The notes under the pieces: model-generated
Told to the model about the DNA's origin: nothing
Seen by the model: only the letters and a program-made list of their open reading frames with translations
Database searches by the model: none
Origin: Zizania palustris
Taxonomy: Eukaryota > Streptophyta > Magnoliopsida > Poales > Poaceae
Direction of reading: 5' to 3'
Assembly (NCBI GenBank): GCA_019279435.1
Contig: JAAALK010000079.1
Span: 82,888,162-82,952,161, forward strand
DNA: 64,000 nucleotides
In this document: one piece after another, positions 44,376 through 56,011 of the stretch
Position numbering within the stretch: position 1 is the first letter of the stretch
How the letters are laid out: the number at the start of each line of letters is the position of its first letter
Translations under genes and position numbers: made by a program

Positions 44376-45000
44376 AGATGACGCCAAAGAATAAAGGGCA
44401 GACTCGGTCAAAACTTTGCCGCAACCGATGAACTACAGAAATACAAACATCGGACACCGACGACAAACCAAGGATAACCTTCGTAAGTACCTAAATCCCC
44501 GATGAGATGAACAGATTAAAGGCAACTACAGCGGGAATACGGGAAAATGCCGAATGGGAGGTATTTAAGTAAGTATTGAGTGATTGTTAATACAAAGCAT
44601 AAAAGATACACATGCAGAAATAGGCGATACCGATGGTATCACCTTTAGACGGCCGATGCAGAAGCATCGCCCTTAAATGCAAAACACAAACAAACTCAAC
44701 ATCAAGTTAGAGGGATCAATGACAATATTTTATATAGAGGGACAATAGTTTTATTACAAAAACCATTGATGATTACATCATGTCAAAGGAGTGCTTGGCG
44801 AATGGCTTCAATCGCCCGCAGCCAAATCGCGTCAACGCTCTGAAGAACGGCTTGGTCCTCGGCATCTGAACCAGAAAAATCTTGGATAAGTCAATGTAAC
44901 ACTACGCGTGACGAACAAATTGGAAAGATGATGCTTCTGGGTTTCAACACGAGCCAAGAGGGAAGATAGAACAATCTCTTTCTCAGTGATCTTCGACTAG
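44376..45000. other. E2 region between gag and the antisense gene
   Basis: No pol domain on either strand. Probably the gag 3' UTR on the plus strand and the 3' UTR of the antisense gene on the minus strand. Confidence 0.5.
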
Positions 45001-46792
45001 ACTCTATCTAGTTCCGAAACCAAATTGGCCTCAGCCATCCACAACCGATCGATTTCCCATGATGCGGCCGTTGAATCACCCTCAAGGTGGTCCAAGAGGG
45101 CACCTTCGGTCTTCACCATCGCTCTATCAGTCTTCATTGCCTCCAACAGCGATGGTCAACTAGCTCGATCGGCTATCTTCTACATGGCCCGCTGCACCCT
45201 TGGCCGGTGAAACTCCAGGAAAGTGGCAGACGCAAGAGCATCGACCAACTCCAGAGAAAGGGATGATAAGATATCATAGAAACGAGTCTCTATCAGACTC
45301 AAGTCACAGACTAATACCTCGATCGAGTCTGCCAACCAACATAGCAAATCCATTAAAATTTCCCTCACTTCAAAAGTCAGTGGAGCAGTAGCCAATGGAG
45401 CAATACTGTCAACCTCATCGGCATCCAGATACGGGCTGATGTCGAAGGAGAATTGATGGGAGAAAGCCTAAGAAAACAAAAGAAGATTAGATAAAGAGAA
45501 ATAAAGGCATACTTGTGTCAAAATAAGGGGACTCACATCTGGTGATCGGACTGGAATGGCTGACCGCGGAAAATCGGTAGCAATGGGAGATGAATCAACA
45601 CCCTCCATCATAATGACCCAGGGAGAAGGTAAGTGCCCCTCGTCAGGATTATCCTGCTCAAGCATCGGTCACATTCAAGGGTCAGCATGAGACACGTCGA
45701 AGACAGTAAAAGAGAAACAAATAATGAACAAGTAAAAAACTTGACAAGCAGCATTAGCACCGATAGCCGATGCCTCGGGAGAAGTAACAACACCATTTGG
45801 CGCATTATTCCTAGTAGCATCAGCACCTTCAGGCATGGCCCCAGCAACGACCACACTCGCAGTAACAACATCGACAACATCTGATGCATCTGGACCAATG
45901 GTGGCAACCCCCAGCATATCAGCAAACTCTGCAACAACTTTAGTGGCCTTCACCGATCGAGAATCGACGGTATCATCATGCAAATGATCAAACACCGCAT
46001 AGAGGGAGTTGACATCAAGAGAGGGTGGTGGGGGCTACAAATAAAAAATGATGTCCGACATCATGGTTACAAAAATAAGAAATGTTGGTACCAAAGACAA
46101 GGACAAACCTGGATGGAAGACAGTATTTCAGCCACCGACAGAGTATGAATGGCTGGGGCTAGCGTAGTAAAAGAGGCGTGCAGCGCCAAAGGAACCGGGT
46201 TCATTTGACTAGCGCGGGCCCTGGTAGATCGGCGTATGGTCGGCGTCGGTGCTTGACGTTTGCGCGTTGAACCCTTGGAATGTCTCCCACTTACCCAAGC
46301 AATGGGAGTAGGGGCACGAGTTCCCAAATTCTTGATGGAAGATACTGGTCCATATCGTATCGGCCGACCGCTAGAACTCACTGAAGGCGTGTCAAGATCA
46401 TCCTCCTACGGGAAGCAAAGTTAAGCATACAAGAGGGAGATAATGAAAGCTAATGAAGGGATTGAAATACCCACCTCAGGCTCTACATCAGCTTCACTTG
46501 GGTAAAGCCACTGCCGATAGAGCATCGAATGACGGTTAAAGATGTGTTGTTTCAACTCATCCCACCATTGGCAGAAAGCATTGGAAGATGTATGGCATGG
46601 AGTCCAAGAGGCAAAATCACTAGAAAGGATCTCATTGGTCATATGAAAGAGGCGATCCCACTCAAGGGTATTCCTGACCTCCCCATGAGTCTAGATTCGA
46701 GCAACGAAAAATAAGTGGGGAGGAAGTTTACCGAAGCCCAACTGTCTGACGAAGACCGACAGATGATAGAACTCACAAGAACCTTTTCGAAG
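45000..46792 (-). pseudogene. C-terminal part of the E2 antisense plant-mobile-domain gene
   Basis: Minus strand, continuing the gene that starts at 59510 beyond the E3 insertion. The first exon part (46792 to about 46475) reads SCEFYHLSVFVRQLGF, then FASWTPCHTSSNAFCQWWDE, and ends at a donor (GAG then GTGGGTAT). Later exons (Ser/Arg/Pro-rich near 46380-46090, Ala/Val/Asp-rich near 45990-45675, Leu/Glu-rich near 45395-45180) look like the low-complexity and helical tail these proteins carry, but I cannot define splice sites with confidence. The family is recalled as the plant mobile domain (PMD, related to MAIL1) found both in retroelement antisense genes and host genes. E3 cuts it, so it is dead. 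Confidence 0.62.
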
Positions 46793-46797
46793 AGGGT

Positions 46798-47292
46798 TGT
46801 TGGCGTAAAAGATTACGCTAACAGGTTTCTGTAGAATAGAAACTAACAAACGAAGTGTTTGCGAAAAGAACTGTTCTAAGCCTCCGAAAGGATAACAACT
46901 TAGAATAGCTCGAATGTGTGTATTGAATAACTTGTATTCAGTCCTTCTTACAGGGTAAAACGGGGGGTATTTATAGGCCCAAATATTAAGGAAAAGACCT
47001 TTTTACCCCTCTATTACAACCGACATAGTGGAAACTATTCGGTACCCTTGATAGGGCTAAAATGGTAAAAGACTAATCTAATAATATAAAAGATAAATCT
47101 TCCATCTTAGCTGGCAATAAAGATCTTGAATTGCCTTAGTTCGAAGATGTACTCCGAACCAATGCCTATCTTTGTACTTCGAGCTTGACTCAGGGTATCT
47201 TCGAAGATGGACGTCTGGGAACCTTCGAATCCACTATCTGCTGTCATGCTGTTGCGGCAATAACCCCGAAGATGAGATATTTTCCCCCAACA
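46798..47292 (-). repeat. 3' LTR of E3 (495 bp)
   Basis: Identical to 57777-58271 except one C/T site near 47237. TATA box on the minus strand at 46968-46975. The polypurine tract is at about 47293-47303 (GAGGGGCTAC, minus strand). Confidence 0.95.
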
Positions 47293-47620
47293 GTAGCCCC
47301 TCGAATACGCTTCTCCGTTTAACCTGTAATGTTAGGAGAGCAGTATACGAAAGGAAAAAATAACCAGACATAGGGGTTATTAGATTTCAATTCATCTCCG
47401 GAATGTACGAAGATATAAGCTCCGAATCAATCTTAAGATAATTACTTTTCGAACTATCTTAGAACCAACTCAGGAAGTTCGAAAGTCTTTTAGACTTAGA
47501 GGAAATAGTCGTTAGCTTTCTGTTCCTAACGGAAACTGTAGAAAGCGTTAATCTCGGAGAAAAGTAACGGGCAAGAATGCGAAACGGCATAGGCTAACGA
47601 TAAAAATGTAAAGTTTAGGC

Positions 47621-47628
47621 TATAAATA
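47621..47628 (+). promoter_or_regulatory. TATA box of the E3 antisense gene
   Basis: TATAAATA outside the LTR, 122 nt upstream of the ATG at 47750, followed by a C/T-rich leader. Its place suggests a promoter separate from the LTR and facing the opposite way. Confidence 0.72.
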
Positions 47629-47749
47629 GATGGCCTAGAACTTACCCGGTTACCTTTTCACTGCTTTCTCGCAATCAAAAACCTTCTGAGCCCTTTGAGT
47701 TCTTTGAGCCCTAGCCCCCATTTTCCCTCAAAGCAATCCGGCGACTGCA

Positions 47750-50700
47750 ATGGTGAAGACCAAGGGTTCTGGAGCCCCGTCGGCCTTGGCTCGGCAGCAA
47801 GCGGCTGCGGCAGCAGCGGCTGCGACATTGGCGATAGTGCCTCCGGCATCTACAGCAATATCCATGGCGGCAGGAGGGAGAAATCCCCAAAACATCGATG
47901 ATCAAAGTCTCTGCTCGCCTTCGACGAAGTATTTGGACCAGTCTTTCCAACTGGGATCTTCTACCTGCAAAAGGGAATCGCTAGCAATTGCAGTAGAAGG
48001 AAAGATCAGTACCGGAGTGATGATTCGCAAGCCCGGAAAAGATCTTGTTCCGTCACCAAGGCCCGGAGAAGTGGTTGTATTCGAAGCCTTCTTCGAAGCC
48101 GGCTTGGGCCTCCCAGCAGTTGATTTCTTAGCGGAGGTACTAGACTTGTTTCATGTTACCCTCCCTCAATTATCTCCGAATGCAGTAGCTAGACTGGCTA
48201 TCTTCGAATGGGCATTGAGAGCCGAAGGCTGTGAAGGGAGGGCAGATATCTTCGCTGCATTACACAGGGCTTCATGCCAACCTAAAACCTTCGTAGGCCC
48301 CGGAGGCGAAAAAGTAGTGGTAGCCTTCGGAAGCATTAATTTTAGGCTCCGGGACGAAAATGCTCTTCAGTTCCCTACTAAGGCCATCAATGCAAGATGG
48401 TACACAGACTGGGTTATGAGGTGGTTCTATGCCGAAGTTGGGGCGAGCAACCCTCTGGCCGGACCTTTGAAAGAGATCCAATTCCGGAAGGAAGCCTTAG
48501 TGCATCCCGGCCAAGGTCAGCTCGAAGCTCGTCTCAACCTGCTTCAAAGGATCAGCCGAAGGTTAAGCATGCGGGACTTAGCCGAAGAATACCTCGGGTT
48601 GCAAATTTCTCCACTGATGGCCAACTGGCCTATCGTCTTCGAAGAGGATTCGGAAGGCGGTCTCCGAAAAATTACCGTGACTTCGAGTCCTGCAGGTAAC
48701 TTCGAAAACAACATGTATTATGCATATTCAATTCGAAGAAAGACTAACTTGATTTATTTATTTTTTAGCTTCTTCAGCCCCTGTTACTTCGGAGCAAATT
48801 ATAAGGGCTTCGGAGAAGATTTTGGGCGCCCCAACTTCGACTGAAAAAGAATGGAGAGTTAAGTTGGTCGGGAGTTGGGAGAGGTTTAACAGAGTATGGG
48901 GAATGTTGGAACTCACTCCGCCCCCTCTGATGGATTGGGTGCCTTCGGAGAAAGGACCCAAGAAGAGGAAAGCTGAAGCCGGGACTTCGGGCTCCGCAAA
49001 GACTCCGGTGAAGAAGGTGGCTCGGAAGCCAAAAAATCTTGCACCTTCGAATCCTGCACCTTCGAGCTCAAGGGCTTCAGTTTCCGACTCCCAAGAAGAA
49101 ACAGGGAGATTGCTTGTGCGTCTAATAGAAGAAGATGAAACTCAAGGGACTGCACAAGCCGAAGTACCTGCGAACGTACCGGAGTCCCAAGATAATGTTG
49201 ATCAACCAAGGACTTTGGTAGTTCAGGAAGATGTATTCCAGGACGAAGTTCCTGTGCATGAGAGCGGGGTTGAAGTTACTATAGCTTCGATCCCCGAAGA
49301 AGCAACGAGGACTGCTCAGGACGATGCTCCTGCAGTCCAAGACATAACGGCTGATTCGGATGAAGAACTAGCCTTCGATCCACCGAACAGTCCGACGATG
49401 ACTCCACTGCAAAATGTCGAAGGTAAACTTCGAATAACTTTTTCATGTTTATTTTGAGTATTTATACAATGTATAATACTTTTCACTATTTTTATAGAGT
49501 CCACTCCTATGGAAGAAGTCCGTCAAGAGGAAATAATTCCTGGACCTTCGACAACTTCGGAGCCAGCCCAGAGAGTTACTCAAATGGGACCTGGAAGAGG
49601 CAAAAGACATATAGAGCCCCTCCCTGCTGTGAGCTCCGGATCAACTCCGTCTGATTCAACAGACGAGAGCCAATCTTCCGGGGAGGGCCAGTCTCCAGTG
49701 GCTCCGAAGACCACAGGCCAAAGCTCCGGTCCTTCGCTGAACGAAGATGACCAACATGCAATAAGCATGCTCCCCTTGCTGGCTCCTTTCTTAGGGCAAA
49801 CAACCGGTCTTCGGACTTTGCTCGAACCTTTGGATCGAGCTAGTCGTGACATAGGGGAGACCAATTTAGTGGCTATCCTGAGCAAGGCTGACAGGATGGA
49901 GCTTAATGCCGCTATTGAACGTGCAGCCTACCAGGTACGAAGCAACTGCGAAATATCATAGAATTCATCTACGAATAAATATTTACCTTAGTTTTTTATT
50001 TTTGCAGCAAACTGTCTTGGCCCGAGCTGCGAATATATGCAATGACAAAGAGATCGCTCGTCTTTGGGAGGAAAATAGTGTCCTTCAAAGGAATTTTAAC
50101 ATCTCCGAAAGTCGAGTGGCTCAAATGGATAATATAATATCAACAGAGCGAAGGGCCAGGAAAAGTTTGGAGGCTGCGAAGAAAGAGCTCGAAGCAGAAA
50201 GGATTGTGCTTCGAGCAGAAGTTGAAAAGTTGCGGGCGGAGCACGCTACTGCGGGGTCCGAGCTCGTCCGACTCCAAGAGGAAGCTAGCCAACTGTTAAA
50301 CCAGAAGAACATTTTGACCACTGAGAATGCTAGGCTTTCTGGGGTTTTGGGCGAAGTCACTTCGACGAAGGATGCGCTGAACGAAGACAAGTTGAAGTCT
50401 GAGAAGGTGGCTGCGGAAGTTATGAGTCAGCTGTTAGATGTCCTGGAGTACTTTGGTACTACTGGGATACTTCCTTCTAACGATAACATCACTCTTCTGC
50501 GCCGGTTAAAAAGAATCCAAGGAGTGGCGAAGCAGATGAAGACGGCATGCATTAGATACGGAGAACTCTCCGGACAAGTGTCTGCTGTTGGTCTACTTCG
50601 CTACTACGAAGATCTGGGCCGATCAATAACTCCGGACGCAGGAGGGGGCCCAATCACCTTCGACGACGAGCGACTTCTCAAACCTTCCGAAGGTGTGGCT

Positions 50701-51403
50701 GCTGCTTGGCGAACCTTCCAAACCTCATGGAGAGCCGAAGGTCGTTCCGCGATCAAGGCTTGGATCGACGAAGGCCAACGCCAGAAGCAAGTTCGGACTC
50801 AAGCTTCGAGCAATCAACCTCCTCCGAACCCGCAGGTTTAGAAGTACCTTAGGATTTTTGGCCATGTAAAGCTTTATGCTTATAAACATTTATCAATGAA
50901 AATCTTGTTTGTTATATTTTTAGGCTTTGCCTCTTACGGAAGACATCGAAGTGTTAGACCTTAACGACGTAGTTCGCTCATTATGGGCTACCTTTGATCT
51001 TCTTAAAGCTTATAAACGTCCTCGATTTCTAATTCCTCGAGATGACTCCGGCGTAATTGCGCCCGAAGTAATCAAAGATGTACTGTCTTATATTAAAGAG
51101 GAAGAAAAGGAGGTTAATGTAAACACTTTGTCTTCTGAAGACGTTATTTGGTCTGAAGACGAAGATGAAGCTCGAAATAAAAGGCCTGAAGAACTTGGAA
51201 GCTGGGAAAGGAGACCCGAACGGCTTCGAACTTGGGCCGAGCTTCAACAAGAACAGAAGGATTTTAGATCTTCGAAGGGGAGCAAGAGAGTTAAGCGCAA
51301 AGTTATTAGAACTCCCGGTGCTGGAACTAGTCGTTCCACCCCTAGCTCTAGGGACCGAAGAGGTCTCCGATTCCTTCTTGGTATAGATACCAATTTTTCA
51401 TAA
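47750..51403 (+). CDS. E3 antisense gene, five exons, 1114 aa, Transposase_28-like
   Basis: Predicted exons: 47750-48695, 48769-49422, 49498-49934, 50008-50835 and 50924-51403. The four introns (73, 75, 73, 88 nt) all begin GT and end AG, and the exons add to 3345 nt with no stop before TAA at 51401-51403. The N-terminal exon has an Ala-rich start, then VVFEAFFEAGLGLPAVDFL and LSPNAVARLAIFEWAL, resembling Pfam Transposase_28 (PF04195, 'putative gypsy type transposon'; recalled). Exons 2-3 are acidic, Ser/Pro-rich with a KKRK cluster (possible nuclear signal). Exon 4 is a long Glu/Lys/Leu-rich coiled coil. Exon 5 is acidic then basic. ATG context GCAATGG is good. It lies opposite gag-pol, between pol and the 3' LTR. 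Function unknown; despite the Pfam name, no transposase motif is visible. Confidence 0.85.
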
Positions 51404-51767
51404 TGTAATCTGTAAACACATTTATTTGAATAATGAATACCGATTTAAAATTGTCTCCATATTTACTAGCCCCTCTTTGGGTATAAGCAACTTCGAAATA
51501 TATTCAAAGATGGTTATGCGCAAAGAAAAAACTTCGGAGTACAATTTTTTGGGGGTTCGGAGCCCCTCTGTAATCTAAAGATCTTTTAAAATCTTATGAA
51601 ATGTCTTCGACTATTTGCAGTCGGAAGAATGGCAACTTAGTACCTTTGTTTTATGAAAGAAATCACTTGAGATAACTTTCAAGATACTTTAGTATCTTAG
51701 ATAATTTGTCACTTTGGACTGTGTTAACATACATTCGAAGCTCATGGCTCAAATTCTGTTTTGCTTT
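51404..51767. other. 3' UTR of the E3 antisense gene
   Basis: AT-rich sequence with AATAATGAA soon after the stop. No frame. Followed by the 61-bp array. Confidence 0.55.
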
Positions 51768-52116
51768 AGCCACCTTCGGCTTATTTTTGCGATCTCTGTC
51801 GAACCAATGGTTCGGAGTTTGCAATGGTCTCTTTGGACTCTTTTTACGGATGTCTACCAGCCAATGGCTTGGACTCCGTATATTTTGGCCACCTTCGGCT
51901 CTTTTTGCGGAAGTCTACCAGCCAATGGCTTGGACTTCGCAGGATTTGGCCTCCTTCGGCTCTTTTTACGGAAGTCTACCAGCCAATGGCTTGGACTCCG
52001 CAGGTTTTGGCCACCTTCGGCTCTTTTTACGGAAGTCTACCAGCCAATGGCTTGGACTCCGTATGATGTGGTTTTGGGCTCTTTTACGGATGCCTACAAG
52101 CCGATGGCTTGGGCTC
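51768..52116. repeat. 61-bp tandem repeat between pol and the antisense gene of E3
   Basis: The motif TACCAGCCAATGGCTTGGA starts at 51855, 51916, 51977 and 52038, exactly 61 bp apart. Diverged partial units extend the array on both sides to about 5.5 copies. The middle units differ by only a few bases. Confidence 0.93.
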
Positions 52117-52325
52117 CGGATTATGTCAGCCCCCACGTCGGAAGCTTCGAACTTGCAGGTTCGAAGTCCGAAAATACAACCCAGCTTCATGACACTTCCC
52201 TCTCGGTCGACCCCGCGGTTCCAGTGCGTCCACTCGGAAGCTGGAAGTCTATGAGGGGAAGGCACTATCAGGATCATATGCTTTATTAATTTAGAAGATG
52301 ATTACAAGCGAATTACAAGGAGCCC

Positions 52326-54623
52326 TTATGCGAAGTATCGCTTTAGGTGCTCCGCATGCCAAGTATGTGCTAACTCTTCACCTTCTAAATTAGCTAACTT
52401 AAAGGAGCCAGGGCGCCCTGAACGGACAATTAGGTATGGACCTTCCCATTTATTCCCTAACTTCCCTGGTGCTATAATGCTTCGTAGAACAAGATGACCC
52501 GGTCTTAGTTCATTGAGCTTAACCTTCGGGTCAAACCAAGCCTTCGTCTGCTGATGATACTTTGATAAATTTGCTACAGCTCGAAGTCTTGTTTCTTCTG
52601 ATAAATCTAGCGAAGCTTGTCGTTCTTCTTCAATGTCTGGTTCGGTGCTGCGAAATGATCCTCCTTTGAGCTCCGTTGGAGTCATAGCTTCATCTCCGAA
52701 TAGTAGTCTGAACGGAGTAAAACCTGTGGACCTTGTTTGCGTAGTCCGAATGGACCACAAAATCTTCGGAAGCTCTTCGGTCCACAGTCCCTTTGCTAAT
52801 CCTACTATTCTTCGATTTAGCCCTGATAAAATATTTCCATTGGCTCGCTCTACGGCTCCATTAGACTGAGGATGCCTCACTGCAGCAAAACATAACTGAA
52901 TGCCTAGATCTTCGCAAAACTTCCTGAAGGGTTCTGCGTCGAACTGTGTTCCATTATCAACTGTGAGGTATCTAGGCACTTCGAACCGGCAAATGATGTT
53001 CTTCCAGAAGAATTTCTGTACATTGTTCGAAGTGATAGCTGTTAAGGGTTCTGCTTCCACCCACTTAGAAAAATATTCAATAGCTACCACTGCGAACTTC
53101 AGATTTCCCTTGGCTACTGGAAAGGGACCAATTAAATCCATACCCCATCTGGCCATAGGCCATACTTGAGCAATGACTTGAAGAGCTGTTGGTGGGCGAT
53201 GACTCCGTCGACCCATCCACTGGCATCCTTGACAAGTGCGGACTAAGTTCTCCGCATCAGCTGTTATTGTAGGCCAATAAAGCCCCTGACGAAGTGTTTT
53301 TCCTGCCAAAGCTCTAGGGGCTAAATGGCTACCACAAAGGCCTTCATGAATTTCTCGAAGAATTTCTTGGCCTTCGCCTTGAGATATACATCGGAGTAGA
53401 GGGGAACATACTCTGGCCTTGTATAAAATACCGTTGATTATTTGATAATTTCTGGCTCTAAGCTTTAATCTTGACAGCTGTGGCTCTTCGGGCAAATTTG
53501 TTCCTCCCTGTAAAAGTTCCATGATTGAATTTTTCCAATCTGCACTAGGAATGCAAAGAATCTCTGCAGAGGGAATTTGTGGCACCGAAGGTATATTGAG
53601 CTCCTCATAGAAAGCATCTTCGGGCACATCCACAGCTCCGGCTGCAGCTTTTGCTAAGATGTCCGCTTGCACATTTTCTGCTCTTGGTATACTCCGAATG
53701 GAAATACCCTTGAAGTGTGCTTCGATTTTACGGATTTCTTCTAAGTACTTTGCAAGCTGTGGATGCCGAACTTGGAAACTTTTATCTACGTGCCCTGCTA
53801 CTATCTGAGAATCTGTCTTTATAATAATTCTTGTAGCCCCTAGAGCACGTGCTTTTCGGAGTCCCAATAAAATCCCTTCATACTCCGCTATATTATTGGT
53901 AGACTTAAAGTTGAGTCTTGCGGAGTAAATTGCTCTTTGCCCTGAAGGTGAAATCAACACTGCTCCAATGCCTGCTCCGGATGCTTGGAAGGCCCCATCG
54001 GAGTAAACAATCCAAACTCCGTCACTTGACTTCTCCGGAACCAAATTTGCACGTGGAGTCCATTCAACTACAAAATCTGCTAGGACTTGCGATTTGATTG
54101 CTATCCTTGCCAAGAAAGATATGCCGAAGGGTGCTAGCTCAACTGCCCACTTCCCAATCCTTCCAGTGGAATCCTTACTTCGAAGCATATCTCCTAAAGG
54201 ATACGAAGTTGGTACAATTACATTGTGTGCCAAAAAATAATGTCTTAACTTCCTCGAAGCCATTATCAGAGCATAAACGAACTTCTCAAGTTCGGAGTAT
54301 CTTGTCTTCGCTCCTGATAATGCTTCGGATACAAAATAAACAGGATTTTGGACCAACTTCCCATTGAAATCCACTTCTCTGACAAGGACTGCACTGACAG
54401 CAGAACCTGTAGCTGCAAGGTAAAGGAGTAGGGTTTCGTCCGTAGTAGGCACCGTGAGTGTAGCAAGATTACTGAGATACTCTTTAATATCTTCGAAGCT
54501 TTTCTGACACTCCGGTGTCCATGCAAAATCTTCGGACCCTTTCAATGCTTTAAATATAGGCAAGCTTCTCTCCGCAGACCTTGATAAAAACCTGCTAAGT
54601 GCTGCCAGACACCCAGTCAGCTT
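52326..54623 (-). pseudogene. pol: E3 pol: RNase H, second RNase H and integrase
   Basis: An open frame from the TAA at 54621-54623 region to 52326. The RT-linked RNase H part comes first, then a connector. A second, archaeal-type RNase H follows (WIVYSDGAFQASGAG, NNIAEYEGILLGLRKA, TDSQIVAGHV, ENVQADILAKAA), which is diagnostic for Tat elements. The integrase zinc-binding segment (HEGLCGSHLAPRAL, CQGCQW) is followed by the DDE core (MDLIGPF, VDNGTQF, NGAVERANG) and a C-terminal domain ending HAEHLKRYFA. No chromodomain, as expected for Tat. The frame itself is intact over 745 codons, but translation from RT is blocked by the TAA (a Gln codon is expected there). Confidence 0.93.
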
Positions 54624-55439
54624 TTACACTTGGTTTAAATTTTCCGGAGGAACCATCTTTTGTAGCGCAGTTATTTGAGTAGGGCTAGCTTCAATTCCCC
54701 TGCTTGAAACTAAATACCCTAACAACATTCCAACCTTAGCTCCGAAGATACATTTTTCGGGGTTAAGACAGATCCCACATGCCCGAAGGCTATTGAATGT
54801 TTCTGCTAAGTCTAGGCTATGCTGGTGCTTTAAAGCACTCTTTATTACAATATCATCCATATAGGCCTCCACATTACGACCTAATTGATGACCTAGAGCC
54901 TTAGCAACTAACCTCGAAAAAGTAGCCCCGACATTTCTTAATCCGAAGGGCATTCTTACATAACAGAAGACTCCCGAAGGAGTTACGAAGCTTGTCTTGA
55001 TTTCATCTTCGCGCTTCAACCATATTTGATGATAACTAGAATACGCGTCAAGGAAGCTTAATAACTCCGAACCTGCGGTGGAGTCAACCAATTGATCAAT
55101 TCGGGGCATGGGGTAGGGGTCACGTGGGCATGCTTTATTCAAGGATGTGAAATCAATGCACATGCGCCACTTCCCGGAAGACTTCTTTCTGACGAAGACT
55201 GGGTTGGCTAACCATTCTGTGTGAGCCACTTCTCTGATAATCCCAGCCTTCAACAATTTCTCAACTTCGTCCTTCGCTAGAGCAGCTCTTTCTGCAGACA
55301 TTTTCCGGAGTCCTTGCCGAATAGGCCGGGCCTTCGGGTTTACAAGTAAACTATGTTCAATGATATCCCGATCGACTCCGGTGATATCTTCGTCAGACCA
55401 AGCGAAGACATCCAAATTTTCTTCTACCACCTTTTCCAA
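54624..55439 (-). pseudogene. pol: E3 pol: reverse transcriptase
   Basis: RT core with NPVFVRKKSSGKWRMCIDF, FLDAYSSYHQI and the catalytic AYMDDIVIKS. It is in the same frame as the downstream RNase H/integrase part but shifted by -1 from the protease frame (change near 55470-55490). The last codon is the premature TAA at about 54621. No slippery heptamer is seen at the frame change, so I read it as a one-base deletion and not as programmed frameshifting. Confidence 0.9.
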
Positions 55440-56008
55440 GGAGGTTGCAACTTCTGGGGGTAAATCTTTACCAAATTGAAATGTATACTCTTTACCATTT
55501 TAACAATGACCTTCATTGCAATTTCTCCCTCAGGACTTGGTCTCGGAAAGGACTTCTTTGAAGCTTCGGAGGAGGCTGAAAAAATTTCTTCATTATCTTG
55601 TACACTGTTTACTTGTCTCGGATCAAGAGGGGGACCATGACCATATTCCGCTCTCTGAGCAATAGCTTGATCTTCGAAGACAGTAAGGACTCCTGCTTGT
55701 GTGGGCATCTTCATGCACAAATAATTGTGATGCACCACAGCTCCGAACTGGTTTAGCATGCCTCTTCCGAAGATGACGTTGTAAGCATACGGGGCATCTA
55801 CAACATCGAAGATTACTTCCTCAGTCCGGGCCAATAAACATTCTCCGAAGGTAACTTCCAGGCCTATTTGGCCAAGTGAATCAAGCGGAGGTCCTGCGAA
55901 GCCTTGCAAAGGACGAGCCGCTGGAAGGAGATGCTTCCTGGAAATGCACAATTGATCGAAGGCTTGAACAAAAATGATATCTGCCGAGCTACCTCCGTCA
56001 ATCAACAC
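55424..56008 (-). pseudogene. E3 pol: aspartic protease
   Basis: Follows gag in the same frame after the TGA at 56012-56014. The protease motif is LIDGGSSADIIF near the start, with Gly in place of the common Thr/Asn next to Asp. A flap-like region follows (VIFDVVDAPYAYNVIFGRGML). It runs into the frameshift before RT. Confidence 0.85.
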
Positions 56009-56011
56009 CCT

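Noticed and set aside
51768..52116. Possible CRISPR-like array
   Set aside because: The whole 61-bp unit repeats; there are no unique spacers.
55424..55500. Programmed -1 frameshift between E3 protease and RT
   Set aside because: No slippery heptamer at the change, and a second, similar shift lies in gag; single-base deletions fit better.
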